DNA of 41,500 nucleotides from Cristatella mucedo. Lineage: Eukaryota; Bryozoa; Phylactolaemata; Cristatellidae. Below, in pieces: positions 1 to 10,088 of this stretch. The stretch's first letter is position 1, and each line of letters begins with the position of its first letter. A program made the position numbers and the translations under genes. Under the pieces are notes generated by a model, which was not told where the DNA came from, did no database searches, and worked only from the letters and a program-made list of their open reading frames with translations. Location: NCBI GenBank assembly GCA_009760855.2, contig WPIO01000143.1, forward strand, positions 597,001 to 638,500. The letters run 5' to 3'.

Positions 1-900
1 CAGCTGCTGCCCGACCCCTAGCTTTCGACCATTAGGTAGAATGCTACAACACTTTGCTGACGTACTCGAAGAGTTGGCAGCTCTGACTAAGCACACGGTT
101 TGCCCTCACCCAAAAGGGCTGTTGTTTACCATACACATTTAACTACCTTGGTCTACGAAGCGAAAGCTTCAGAAAAAATAACAAGATCGGGACTACGACA
201 GGGAAATCGTACCTATCGGTCCTAGCGAAGGCCGAGTCTAGCTTTTCTAAGAGCATTGTTGAATCACAGATGCGCAGTCCAAAAATGCTAATGTATACGA
301 TTAGCCATCACCTAAAATTGCTCCCAGGCTAGTTCCATATCAAGTGAACCTCGTGGGGATCTAGCTTCTTTGTCAAAAACAATAGACGAGATCAGAGAGT
401 CCATCCTTAATATAGAAACTCTCCTTCTGAACTCCTTACCCTCAGTAACAACCACACAGGACTCTCCTCAATTCTGTGCGGCACCTAAATGTCTATATTC
501 AAGTAGGCCACAAGCGACCTTATCCCCAAACTCATCTCCCAATCTGTAAAGACTCCTAGTCTTCTAGACGCGATACCTACTTCCCTAATTCTACGGTAAA
601 TTAATCTGCTGCTGCCGTGTATAACTAATAAAATAAATACGTCCTTAGCCTCAGGGCATATACCTGCCTCTTTCTAAAAGGCAGTAGCTAGGCCGATAAT
701 TAAGAAAGCAACACTAAAGCAGAAAACCTTAAGCAGCTTCCACCCATTTTCCCTTTTACCGTTCCTATAAAAGATAGTGGAACGAGTTTCGGCAGACCAG
801 ATAAGCTCTTAAAATTAACTTCAAACCAATCAAGCAAGTTCTAGTTGTTTGAGAGATAATCACTTCACCGGGTCAGCAGTGCTTTGGGTTCAAAATGACC
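1..900 (+). mobile_element. LINE-B remnant, linker between endonuclease and RT
   Basis: This is a non-LTR retrotransposon remnant with no open frame left. It is collinear by eye with the better-preserved LINE-B copy at about 38546-40612 once the SINE and LINE-A inserted there are skipped. Matching landmarks are the stretch near 260-290, the one near 600-650, and the start of the RT domain near 740-890. The piece stops abruptly at 900, where R170 sequence begins. Multiple stops and indels show it is dead. Confidence 0.75.
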
Positions 901-1065
901 ATAAGTGCGCGTGCACACAATGACATGAAATTTGGTGGACAGAAAAAAAATTAGCCGTGCACTACAATATCCGCTGAAAATGTAAGCTCGGCAACGCCTC
1001 TGGTCGATTGTAGCATAAATAGAGTGGATTTCGGCGGATTTCGGTTATTCGTCGAAACCTGATCG
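901..1065 (-). repeat. R170 terminal segment, reversed
   Basis: The segment matches the far end of the R170 copy at 28940-29085 in the same strand sense, including a shared GAGCTCGGCAACGCC-like core. It is therefore in minus orientation, whereas the R170 body that follows at 1143-3345 is in plus orientation. It lies between a LINE-B remnant and a 60-bp LINE-A scrap. Confidence 0.65.
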
Positions 1066-1083
1066 ACGAATAAAAAGCAAAAC

Positions 1084-1142
1084 AGTTGCTCTGACCCACA
1101 AGGCCCACCGTGGTTTGGCGCCTTCATACTTAGCTGAACTGG
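1084..1142 (+). mobile_element. LINE-A scrap (about 60 bp)
   Basis: A short piece reads as [17 protein letters not shown] in one frame, which is the signature found in LINE-A at 5938-5990, 32650-32720 and, reversed, at 24340-24420. It sits exactly between two R170 pieces of opposite orientation. Confidence 0.65.
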
Positions 1143-3345
1143 TGTAATCCATCCACCGCAATCCACCTCAATCCACCGCAATCCAAAGTAATCCGCCTCA
1201 ATACACCGCTATCCACTGCATTCCGCCAACGAAAAAAATCCTGTTCAAAAAGCACTGTTTTTATTGCACACGAAGTAAACTTTGTGAAAATGGCACTCAT
1301 AAAATTATTTCACTTGCATTGGAAGGCCGTTCACGTGCAATGCGCTGTAATGGACTGCACGGCCCGGGTCAATACCGCAACCTACTCGAATCCACCGTAT
1401 CCGCCCCAAAGCGATTAGAAAATGATAGCGCCGACCCTAGTTTTTATTGCACATTAAAGTGAACTGTGTTGTGCGCACATTCACTGAAAATGAAAAATCG
1501 TTAATCCACGCACTCTAGCAATGGGCGGCGATCGCCTCGAAATGACCTGGGAGAATACCCCAATCCACTCTATTCCACTCAAATCAGCCTCAAGTCGCCA
1601 ACGTGCAGCTCTAATTTACATTGCATATAAGACTACACTCAGTTCAAAGTGCATTCAAAACACTTCACTCCATGGTGAGTACGCGTTCTCACGCAATGCA
1701 CTGCAATCGAATTTAATTGCCCTGGCTAATACAGCAATCCACGGCAATTCGCAGCTATACGACCAGAATGAGTACACTTGAAGCTCTAATAGGGATTGCA
1801 CGTTGCTCTAATCTTCAGTTATTATGTAGTCGCACAATTTTACTACTATTGCCTCAACCATTCTGCAGCAATGCACGGCAATCGACTACAATGGCCGGCA
1901 CCGATTCACAATCTACAGCAATCCAAAGCACACTGTTTAAAGTGCAAATACGTCATTTTAACCAATTGAACTCGTGCAATCTCGGAAAATAAATGGCAAT
2001 CTACGGTAACGGCTCGGCTCGAACCAGCAATCCGCCACAATCCATGGCAAATCGACCACAAACTGGGCGCGCGAAGCTCCAATTTTCATTGCATTTAACA
2101 TTTCGTATTTCTAAAAATGAAGCTGTAGAGTTTTCAATCCATTTTGCACGGGAATTGTCAACGAGGCACGGTAATCGGCAGCAATGGCAGGGCCAATACC
2201 GCAATTCTTAGGCAAATCGACGAGAAATCAGCTGCACGAACCTCCGATTCTCATTCTACGTAACATCCCACTGCGCGTGCACATACTTTCAGTCAACTCT
2301 GCACGTTCAATCTCGGGCAATGCATGGTAATCGAAGGCATTGGCCAGGGAAAAATACGGCAATCATCAACAAGCGATGACCCGAGCCGGTACTCCAGCCC
2401 TCGGCCAATCGACGAGAAATTGGTGGCAGCGCGAAGCACGAATTGTCGGTACATAAAAAACTTTGCCATGTCCACAGTGAAACCGTGGCTGTTTCAAGCG
2501 GCTTTCCTCGTTAACTGCCAGCAATACATGGCTATCGACAGCGATGGTCCGGATCAATATTGCAATACGTGCAACAGCGGCAAGATTGGCTTCGCGAAAC
2601 TGAAACTCTCGTTCGACTTAACATCTAGCTGTGCGCTCGCATAATTTGCACCCATTGTTCGCGTTCAATCGATGGTAATGCATGGCAAACGAAGGCAACG
2701 GCCCGGGAAAATAAGCCAATCCATAAAGATCCGTAAAAAATAGACAGACAGTTGCTCTGGTAGAAGCTCTAACTTTTCTTTTGTATTGCAGTGCACTGGA
2801 TTAAAAGTGCAGGCAAATACGTTTAACCAACTGAGAAAGTACAGAGTGCAATGCACTGCAATCGACGGCAATGGCTCGGCTTCGACCGCAATCTGTTTCA
2901 GATTGACAAGAAATTGGCTTTTCGAAGCTCCAATTGCTATGCCACATGACGTTCACTTAGGGTGCACATACTTTCAACCCACTGTGCACGTTCAATCTCG
3001 GGCACAAAATGGCGATCAAAGGCAATGGCCAGGAAAAATAAATCCATCTGTGACGCTAATGTTACAGTTACAATTACAATGCTGGTGGGAGAAGATCCAA
3101 TTGTTCTTGCTGTATTAAAAGTGATGCTGCATCTTTTCAGCCAATCGCGAACGTACATCGAATGCGATGCATGACGATCGACAACATTGGCCGGGAAAAT
3201 ACGGGAAATAAATATATAAATAATATCTATGACTTACCATCACAAATAGGCGGAAAGTTGCTGAGCGATGCTCCCATTTAAAGTTCTCTTTGTTTTTTAC
3301 TATGGTTCGGGTGCTCACAAAAAATGCCATCGCTTATGCTAGCTC
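1143..3345 (+). repeat. R170 block, copy A
   Basis: This is about 2.2 kb of degenerate tandem units of roughly 160-190 bp. Each unit has a part rich in GCAATC/GCAATGG words (for example CACTGCAATCGACTGCAATGG-like) followed by a part starting GCGAAGCTCCAATT. That landmark recurs near 1605, 1778, 2075, 2240, 2430, 2600, 2765, 2925, 3092 and 3268. Neighbouring units differ strongly, but each matches the unit at the same position in copies B, C and D, so the whole block spread as one entity. Several short ORFs exist here but none is conserved between copies. Confidence 0.8.
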
Positions 3346-3357
3346 CCGGTCATGAAA

Positions 3358-3557
3358 AAAGAGCCCTTTAAAAAGAGTGGACAGTCATACCCGATGTATA
3401 ACTTTAGCTTTGCACGGCATATTTGTGGTCGATTAGCAGCGGATTGCAGGAGACTACTAGCGTTGCGATGGTCATCTCCGTTGATTGCATTGCACTGATG
3501 ATTTGAGGCTGATTTGCAGTGGAATAGAGAGGGTTGTGGTGGATTGCGTTAATACGT
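3358..3557 (-). repeat. R170 opposite terminal segment, reversed
   Basis: It begins with an AGAGCCCTTTAAA-like motif and continues for at least 100 bp in parallel with the start of copy C at 26835. It is thus in minus orientation, directly abutting copy A, which is in plus orientation and ends about 150 bp short of its own terminus. Confidence 0.65.
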
Positions 3558-4183
3558 CCAACCCCTCGGCATACTTCCGTGCTCGCCCCTAGATGGCGCC
3601 ACCAGCGTGATGGTTTTGCGACAACGAGAAATGTCGGGCTGCGGCGGCAGCAAACTGCGGTTGGCAGCAGCAGATGGCGGTGGATGCAACGAATCACAGC
3701 AAGGCCCTCAGATGTAGCGGAAAGTCAACCGGACGTGTAAGAGGGTCAGAAGGTTCGATTACTACCCGTGCATTCAATCCTATACCCTAGACTGGCAGTT
3801 TTTGATTGGGCCGTTATCGCGATACCGCCTTGTGCTACACTTTAGCATCTCAGCGATAATTAAGCATAAGCTTTGGAGCAGGTTAGTTCTTTATTTCTGT
3901 TCCTAAATGCTGTTATTATAATGGAATGAAATGATAGAGAAATGTTCTTTCGAAGAAGGATGCATCTAGTGACGCGAAGGTTACTTCGTCAAAGTGAGTC
4001 AAAAATTATGAAATCGCAAAAGAGAGATGAAGAAATTAGAAAAAAAACTAACGCCGAAAAACAGCCGGTAACCAGGTACCTAGGTTACCAGGTAACCAGG
4101 TACTTATCTCGGTTGCCGTTGCGAAGTACACGCGTTCTAGCTGAGGAACAAGCAATCCACTCGTACCAATTACACCACTATAT
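3558..4183 (+). repeat. segX, left copy of an inverted duplicate
   Basis: About 620 bp are the reverse complement of 33134-33720 with indels. Shared landmarks are the GGCATACTTCCGTG start, a CCGCCGCC-rich stretch, the GAACGTCTTTC-like motif near 3945, and the CCTCAGCTAGAA-like end. No convincing reading frame is conserved. Near 4070-4110 there is a small GGTAACC/GGTACC-rich internal repeat that is shorter in the right copy. The segment ends at a LINE-A 3' terminus in both copies. Confidence 0.8.
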
Positions 4184-4212
4184 ATAATGTATCTCCATCT
4201 GTAACTCCACAA

Positions 4213-4730
4213 ATAATAATAATAATAATAATATTGCACTTGATAAAGCGCCCTCAGAGAACTTAATCTCTTTCTAGGCGCTTTACATTTGCTGCAAAGT
4301 GATACGCAATAGAATAGTAAGTAAAATCATGCTTGAAAAACAAACAAAATGAATAAAATGGTTAGGGGTTACATGCACTGGGTCAGCATGCAAATGTGGT
4401 TAGTGGCAGCATGAACAGTGTCAGCACGCATAAGCACATCGAGGACGAATCACAAGGACCCACTAAATGCTGTCCTAAATAGGTATGTTTTTAAGTTTCT
4501 TTTAAATGTGGTCAGGTCAGGGGATGTTCTGATGCAGGTCGGGAGGGAGTTCCAGGCTGTGGGAGCATACGAGCTAAATGCACGGTCTCCAAAGGATTTA
4601 AGGTTTGTACGAGGTATTTCTAGACTGTTGGATTCCGAAAAGCGAGTGGTACGATGCTTTGCCTGATGGGGTAGTATATCTGAAAGATAGGCTGGAGCCA
4701 TAGAATGAAGAGACCTAAAAGTGAGCGACA
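4213..4730 (-). mobile_element. LINE-B 3' end, 5'-truncated
   Basis: Reading the minus strand, residues such as [13 protein letters not shown] and NLKSFGDRAFSS mark the C-terminal end of a CR1/L2-type ORF2 (open frame 4450-4731, 93 codons). A 3' UTR, the stem-loop at 4238-4286 and a TTA microsatellite tail at 4213-4235 follow. The insertion interrupts LINE-A just inside its 3' UTR. Confidence 0.8.
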
Positions 4731-4757
4731 AAGCTACGCAGACTATGTGGGTGTTAC

Positions 4758-4837
4758 ATGTAAAGCGCCTAGAGAGAGAGATTAAGTTCTCTGAGGGCGC
4801 TTTATCAAGTGCATTATAATATTATTATTACGCTGGA
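4758..4837 (+). mobile_element. Solo LINE-B 3' tail
   Basis: Only the terminal stem-loop (paired AAAGCGCC and GGGCGCTTT arms) and an ATTATT-type tail are present. It is inserted in LINE-A in the opposite orientation to the neighbouring LINE-B copy. It may be an extremely 5'-truncated LINE-B or a SINE that lost its head. Confidence 0.7.
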
Positions 4838-5141
4838 TAATTTTATATAGCGCCCTCACAGCGTAAGAGGCTTTTGGTACGCATTCCGTAGCCAACAGAC
4901 TGCGCCTCACGCAACAAAGAGAAAATGGGAAGCATAGCAGAGTCAGGAGAGCAGTTAAGCTAGTGAGAAGCATGGAAGTAGCAGCTCAGGACCGCTGAAA
5001 AGGATGAGCCATAGTCGGCAGCAGGAGAGTAGTTGTCGTTTCGCAAGAATCGTGGAAGCGAGTTCCACAGTCTAGGACCTGCAGAGCTGAAGCTTCTGTC
5101 GCCAACGGTCTATAAGCGGAGGAATGGAACAGCACTGGTGG

Positions 5142-6405
5142 AACAGACGAGGCAATGGCGTGGTTTAAATTGTACTTATCTGATCGTGTTCATTCCGTGT
5201 CGTGTATGGGGTCAGGTCTCACCCACGAGACAGGTCACCTGTGGAGTCCCTCAAGGGTCCATCCGGTTTCTTGCGGTTCTACATTTATACTGTGGAAAAT
5301 CTGAAAAAATCCTCTGGAAAAATGATTAAGGCCCATAGAATTAAATATCTTTCTTTAAAGCTGACGATACTCAGCTGTAGTCATCATTCATATCGTCGGA
5401 GTCTGCTGTAGCCGCTACTAAACTGAATGATTGCCTTGCCAACATTCAATCCTAGATGTCGGAAAACTTCTCGAAACTAAATGACGATAAAACGGAACTG
5501 CTGCTCATAGGACACCCTAAGCGTGTGGCTGGATTACAATGCTTTGCTTTAATAATAGGTGATGCTGTCGTGCGACCATCACAACGAGCTCGAAATTCAG
5601 GTGTGATTTTGGACAGTTGCCTCAATTTTAAATGCTTCATTCAGAAGACTGCTTCTACAGCTAGCCATCATGTCCGACCCCTATCTAAGATTAGGAGCTG
5701 TCTTCCTCGGTGGCTTGCAAAACATTTAACAAGCTCCTCAGTTCTGTCTCAGCTTGATTATTGTAATTCCCTTTTGGCAGGGCTACCAAAGAAAGCAACT
5801 AGGCCTCTGCAACTGGCTATGAATGTGGCTGCAAGGCTAGTCTTCAAGTCCCAGAGGTTTGAGCACGTGTCTCCTTTGCAGAAAGAGCTAAGATGGATGC
5901 CGGTTGATCGAGGGGTAGAGAGCGAAGTTCTTACGCTGACTCACAAGGCCCACAACGGCTTGCCTCCTTCGTACCAGCTGAACTGCTGCACCAGTTTCAG
6001 CCTCTTCGTGCCCTCGGGTCCTGTATGGACAATCAATTAGCCGTTCGGTTCCTCCACTTAAAGACCGTTGGCGACAGAAGCTTTAGCTCTGCAGGTCCTA
6101 GACTGTGGAGCTCGCTTCCACATTTCTTGCGCAACGACAACTACTCTCCAACTGCCGACTATGGCAGATCTTTTTCAGCGGTCCTGAACTGCTACTTCCA
6201 TGCTACTCACTACCTCAACTGCTCTCGTGACTCTGCTATGCTTCCCACTTTCTCTTTGTTGCGTGTGATGAAGTCTGTTGGCTACCGAATGCGTACCGAA
6301 AGCCGTTTAGGCTGTGAGTACGCTAAACTAAACTCTCCTGCGTAACACCCACATGGACTTTATCACTTTGTAGAGTTACAGATGAAGATACATTACATTG
6401 CATTG
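5142..6405 (+). mobile_element. LINE-A, RT palm to 3' end, decayed
   Basis: The reading starts near a WF-YLSDRV-like stretch, passes CGVPQGS (about 5230) and a degraded ADDTQL (about 5365), then runs into an open stretch at 5456-6040 (194 codons, [20 protein letters not shown] onward) and another at 6025-6345. Frameshifts and stops separate the parts, so it is a dead copy. The 3' UTR ends GTTACAG...GATACATTACATT at about 6372-6402. It lies head to head with the minus-strand LINE-A piece that ends at 5140. Confidence 0.85.
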
Positions 6406-6867
6406 ATTCGTCATCTCAGAGAACTCAATCTCCTTCTAGAAACTTCACATTTGCTGCAAAGGAAGCCCGTCGAACGGTTGGTGGTAGCGTAATGCTCGAT
6501 GAACAAAAAGAATATGCTGCCACTAACAACACTTACAGGCTGACCCTGTGCACGTCACCTCTAACCATATAATTCTTGTTCTTTATCAAGCATGATACCA
6601 CTTACCATTCGATCGTGTACCGTTGCAGCAAATAGAAAGTGCCTAGAAAAAGATTGAGTCCTCTGAAGGCGCTTTATCAAGTGCATTATCATTATTATTA
6701 TTGACATGGTTAGGGGTGACACCCACAGGGTCAGCATTTAGATATTGTTTGTGGCAGCATTCACAGTGTCAGCACGCATAAGCACGTGAAAAATGAATCA
6801 CAAGGACCCACTAAACTTCGTGATCAATAGACGTGATTTTAGTTTCTTTTAAATATGGTCTAATCAG
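6406..6867. mobile_element. LINE-B 3' pieces in alternating orientation
   Basis: Three adjacent pieces are visible: 6406-6520 minus (stem-loop remnant then UTR), 6520-6702 plus (UTR, stem-loop and TTATT tail) and 6706-6867 minus (UTR and C-terminal coding end). The 6706-6867 piece continues beyond the SINE at 6868-7002 into 7097-7480. Confidence 0.7.
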
Positions 6868-6999
6868 AGGAGCTGGTTTGGTTCAGCGTTTAAGGTGCTT
6901 GCCCAGACCATGGTCTGGCTGAGGTCGTGGGCTCGAGCCCCGAGGCATACGTGAAGCGCCTGCATTCAGATTAAGTTCTCTTGAGGCGCTGTACAAAGG

Positions 7000-7002
<3 letters not shown>
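6868..7002 (+). mobile_element. tRNA-derived SINE with LINE-B-like tail
   Basis: The head is tRNA-like. An A-box candidate, TTGGTTCAGCGTTTAAGG, lies at about 6872-6890, and a B-box candidate, GTGGGCTCGAGCCCC, at about 6927-6941. The 3' part (AAGCGCC ... GATTAAGTTCTCTTGAGGCGCT) resembles the LINE-B terminal stem-loop. It interrupts a LINE-B copy and is followed by a long TA run. The copy at 38893-39035 (minus) aligns across head and tail. Confidence 0.7.

Positions 7003-7096
<94 letters not shown>
7003..7096. repeat. (TA)n microsatellite
   Basis: About 94 bp of uninterrupted TA dinucleotides directly follow the SINE tail and probably grew from it. Confidence 0.98.
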
Positions 7097-7098
<2 letters not shown>

Positions 7099-7480
7099 TC
7101 GTTACATAAGTAAAAGTGAGTTCCGTGCTTTGGGAGCATATGAACTAAAGGCACGGTCTCCAAAGGGCTTGAGGTTCATACAAGGTATAAGTAAACGATC
7201 AGATTCTGAATAGCGGGTGGTACGATGCTTGGCCTGGTGGGGGGGGGGAGTAGATCTGAGAGATAGGCTGGAGCCAAAAAGGGAAGGGACCTACAATTAA
7301 GCGACACAACTTTGAAGTCGATCCGTTGCTTGACTGGTAGCCAGTGCAGGTCGGCGAGAAGTGGTTTGATGTGGCAACTGCAACACTCGCTGCAGACAAG
7401 CCTGGCTGTGGAGTTTTGCCAGAGCTGTTAGCGCCTGATTGCACTGGCAATGTGGGACAGCAAATACGCACTCGAGCCTA
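7097..7480 (-). mobile_element. LINE-B C-terminal coding end
   Basis: On the minus strand the codons read through a decayed version of the LINE-B sequence near [13 protein letters not shown] and [12 protein letters not shown]-run at 7242-7251 disrupts the frame. It is the upstream continuation of the copy at 6706-6867, split by the SINE. Confidence 0.8.
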
Positions 7481-8904
7481 GGCAAGTTCACGACCTGGCC
7501 CTTAGTCGTCGCTCGTGCTTTCAGGGCAGGAGGGACGCGCGGACTTTCAGAGCTAGAGAAATATACAGGATCAGATGAGCAGTCACCAACTCAGCACTTT
7601 TACCTGGCAATCTGCGAGCAAACAACAACTAACTCATCGGTCTGTAAACCTACGAAGAGCCCATTTTTAAGGCGTCCAGCTGTGAAAATAGACACTGACA
7701 GACGCTGACACAGACAGGGTAAGACAAGTCAGAATAGAGCAAGGCTCGTGTTGTTTTTCTTGGCATACGGTAGTGCGGCGAGTAGAGCTGTTTGGCCGCG
7801 TTAGGGTCAGTCTGGCACACACGAGTTTGAACCTGCAACCAGATGCCGATGCAATTTATATTAATTCCTAAACGACTGCGACCAGCAGCAATGCAATCCT
7901 GTACAGAAAAGCAGCTTGCCATACACATGGCAAAGTCGGATTGATATCATTCAGCCTCGTCAGCTGAGCTTGCCGTCGGTAGCAGGCACCCGGCCAGCTC
8001 TGAAATGCCTGACTCTGTTAGCCGGTACAAGTGCCTGGCTTCTGTCGTTGTCATATCGACTGCCCCCAGGTTCTTGAAAAGTTGAAGGGCTCTGCTGTTC
8101 CACGAAAGAACATTCCACTCAAGCCGGCTACACCGTGCGACGCGGGCAGCCGCGGCTACTTGTCGAAGCATCCTTGTACCGACGCCCTGACGTCGGAATG
8201 CCGGGTTGACATAGAGGTCTTCCAGATGCATGGCCTTGCCCACCCACGTAGGGTAGGTGTAGAAGTAAAGGGCATAGCCAACGAGCTTTCCTCGACCGCT
8301 TCCAGAATTTGATACACTGTTGGTCACATCAGTTGCAACGAGGCAGTGATATAATGGCGGACTCGTATCGAAGCCATCGCGAGCGAGAACGTCAGCCGTC
8401 ATCTTAACCTGGTCGGCCATGCCCTCAGACGTGGCCAGCTCCTTGATCATGGAGGTAATATCGCAGCAGTCGTCTCGCGTAGCGTCGCGAACAATGACAA
8501 TGATTTCAGCGTGGATAGTCTCACTACTGTCCTAAACGAACATGAGAAAAAGCATGGCTGAGGACAAAAATATCTGAATCTACTGCCATTAGAAGTATAC
8601 CATGCCTATTGCGAGTCACAATGTCGAGGACAGAAATAGCCTGGAATTGGGCAACAAAGCAATGCTGCAGTTGATATTACGGATCTAGTTACAGAAACAC
8701 GACAATAGGGCAGGTGGAGGCACAACTCGCAATCTGTCTCAGCACCAACGGATCACATACCAATGACATGACCCAGCTACCGGGCAGTGGTAGCTCGTGC
8801 AGCTGGTGACGAAAGTATTGCTGCAGACATCACAAATGCTTTACATACACGAAAGGTATGGACGTATTTGAAACAATAGCCCAGGTCAAAGATCTGACAC
8901 TGTT
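7481..8904 (-). repeat. Duplicated acetyltransferase segment, left copy
   Basis: This 1.4-kb stretch is the reverse complement of 30985-32500 with indels: 3' flank, last exon, and the preceding intron and upstream DNA. The exon is best conserved, and the flanks are clearly alignable but more diverged. Homology stops where LINE-B sequence begins on both sides (7480 and 8905), so the original duplicated unit was longer. Confidence 0.85.
7947..8531 (-). CDS. SSAT/thialysine-type N-acetyltransferase, last exon (left paralogue)
   Basis: This is a GNAT-fold acetyltransferase related to diamine acetyltransferase SAT1/SAT2 and thialysine N-epsilon-acetyltransferase, which move acetyl from acetyl-CoA to a polyamine or lysine-like amine. 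The exon encodes 194 codons. It begins with a strand matching the SSAT N-terminus (IVRDATRDDCCDI), then has HLEDLYV, the acetyl-CoA P-loop RRQGVGTRML and the C-terminal WN...LGAVD block. The internal ATG at 8450 would lose the first strand. A TAG belonging to the splice acceptor (TTCGTTTAG) lies in frame just before the exon, so the true start is in an undetected upstream exon. Compared with the right paralogue it has Phe (codon 8076-8078) where SSAT has the proposed catalytic Tyr, and Arg where Trp is usual. Being a divergent or inactive paralogue is an inference; the family call is firm. Confidence 0.85.
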   Translation of the reverse strand, partial: DSSETIHAEIIVIVRDATRDDCCDITSMIKELATSEGMADQVKMTADVLARDGFDTSPPLYHCLVATDVTNSVSNSGSGRGKLVGYALYFYTYPTWVGKAMHLEDLYVNPAFRRQGVGTRMLRQVAAAARVARCSRLEWNVLSWNSRALQLFKNLGAVDMTTTEARHLYRLTESGISELAGCLLPTASSADEAE

Positions 8905-9095
8905 GCATGCTACCACTAACCACACTTGTATGCTGACTCTGTGCATGCGACCCTTAACCATGTTTTTCATAGTGTTAACAAAGCATGATACCACTCACCA
9001 TTCGATCGTATTTCCTTTGCAGCCAATGTAAAGCGCCTAGAAAGAGATTGAGTTCTCTTAGGGCACTTTATCAAGTGTATTATTATTATTATTTT
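8905..9095 (+). mobile_element. LINE-B 3' UTR and tail
   Basis: The UTR phrases (GCATGCTACCACTAACCACA, CATGATACCACTCACCATTC) are followed by the stem-loop at 9030-9070 and a TATTATT tail. It truncates the duplicated acetyltransferase segment. Confidence 0.8.
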
Positions 9096-9478
9096 ATAAA
9101 GGTGTCAAGATATGCCCAGAGGCTAAAAACGCATTTATTATATTAACTATGCATGACGGTAGCAGATCTATTTGTTGTAAAAGTAGGGCAGTCGGTATAG
9201 CGTCCAAAGAACTAATAGTCTTCTTTGATTGGGAGTAGAATTTCAGGATGAGGTTACTTATGGCCTCCGTTAATATAGACACTGAGATGCGGCACGGAAT
9301 TGGGGGGGAGAGTCCTGTTTGGTTGTTACTTATGGACACGAATCCTGAAGGAATGCTGCTAAATTGGAGATAGATTCTCTGGTCTCGTCTATCTCGCTGA
9401 CAAAGAAGCTATAGAAGTGCGTTGCTAGAGATCGCTGCAATGATCACTTAGTAAAGAACTCACGTGTGAGCAGTTTTA
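9096..9478 (-). mobile_element. LINE-B segment upstream of the RT domain
   Basis: The minus-strand open frame 9094-9339 includes SSLDAIPTALLLQQIDLLPS and IINAFLASGHI, the pre-RT region typical of CR1/L2 elements. At 9360-9440 a frame resembling FYSFFVSEIDETRESI follows. It belongs to the same minus-strand element as 9812-10088 and 10299-11150. Confidence 0.75.
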
Positions 9479-9762
9479 AGGTGATGGTTTATTGTAAAAA
9501 GAATTTAAAAACACACCTATTTAGGACAGCATTTAGTGGGTCCCTGTGATTCGTCTTTGATGTGCTTATGCGTGCTGACACTGTGCATGCTGCCACTAAC
9601 CACATTTGCATGCTGACCCTGTGCATGTCACCCCTAACCATGTTATTCATTTTGTTTGTTTATCAAGCATGACTTTACTCACCATTCAATTGCATTTCCC
9701 TTTGCAGCAAATGTAAAGCGCCTAGAAACAGATTAAGTTCTGTCAGAGGGCGCTTTATTAAG

Positions 9763-9811
<49 letters not shown>
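9479..9811 (+). mobile_element. LINE-B 3' end with TA tail
   Basis: The end of the coding region (NLKTHLF-like) is followed by the UTR and stem-loop at 9708-9757, then a (TA)n run at 9766-9811 in place of the usual TTA tail. It is nested in the minus-strand LINE-B. Confidence 0.8.
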
Positions 9812-9813
<2 letters not shown>

Positions 9814-10088
9814 ACCATTTTTGGAATGTGCATCTCTGATCAACAATTGTTTTTTATTTAAGCAAGACTTTGCTATTACTAGTAAATCGATATGTTCCAT
9901 TCACAGTAGTCCCCATGTGCCTTTTCGATGGACAGTCAGCCTGATCTTTGATATGGTTTCTGAAGCTTTTGCTTAGCAGACCTGAGTAATTTAATGTCTG
10001 CTGTAAACCACAGGCGATTTGGGCAAGGGCGCACACTGTGCTTAATCAGAGCCTCCAACTCGTCAAGTATGTCAGCTAGTGTCGTGTT
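9812..10088 (-). mobile_element. LINE-B linker region
   Basis: Minus-strand codons read in the manner of RPCPNRLWFTADIKLLR and KPYQRS, the counterpart of the linker at 38650-38760 (DGPWITTDIKLAR). Both flanks are LINE-B 3' insertions. Confidence 0.65.

Larger units (their letters stand above)
4183..5140 (-). mobile_element. LINE-A 3' portion with two nested LINE-B insertions
   Basis: LINE-A sequence lies at 4183-4212, 4728-4757 and 4838-5140 and is continuous when the intervening LINE-B pieces (4213-4730 minus, 4758-4837 plus) are removed. It covers the C-terminal coding end and the 3' UTR of the element. The same 3' terminus abuts segX in the right arm (33100-33133), so this insertion probably predates the duplication. 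Confidence 0.75.

Noticed and set aside
1521-3330. Numerous 60-110 codon frames in R170 blocks
   Set aside because: None is conserved between the four copies, and they arise from a repeat with few stops in some frames.
6868-6945. A functional tRNA gene
   Set aside because: The acceptor and anticodon arms do not pair convincingly and the sequence continues into a LINE-like tail, so it is a SINE head.
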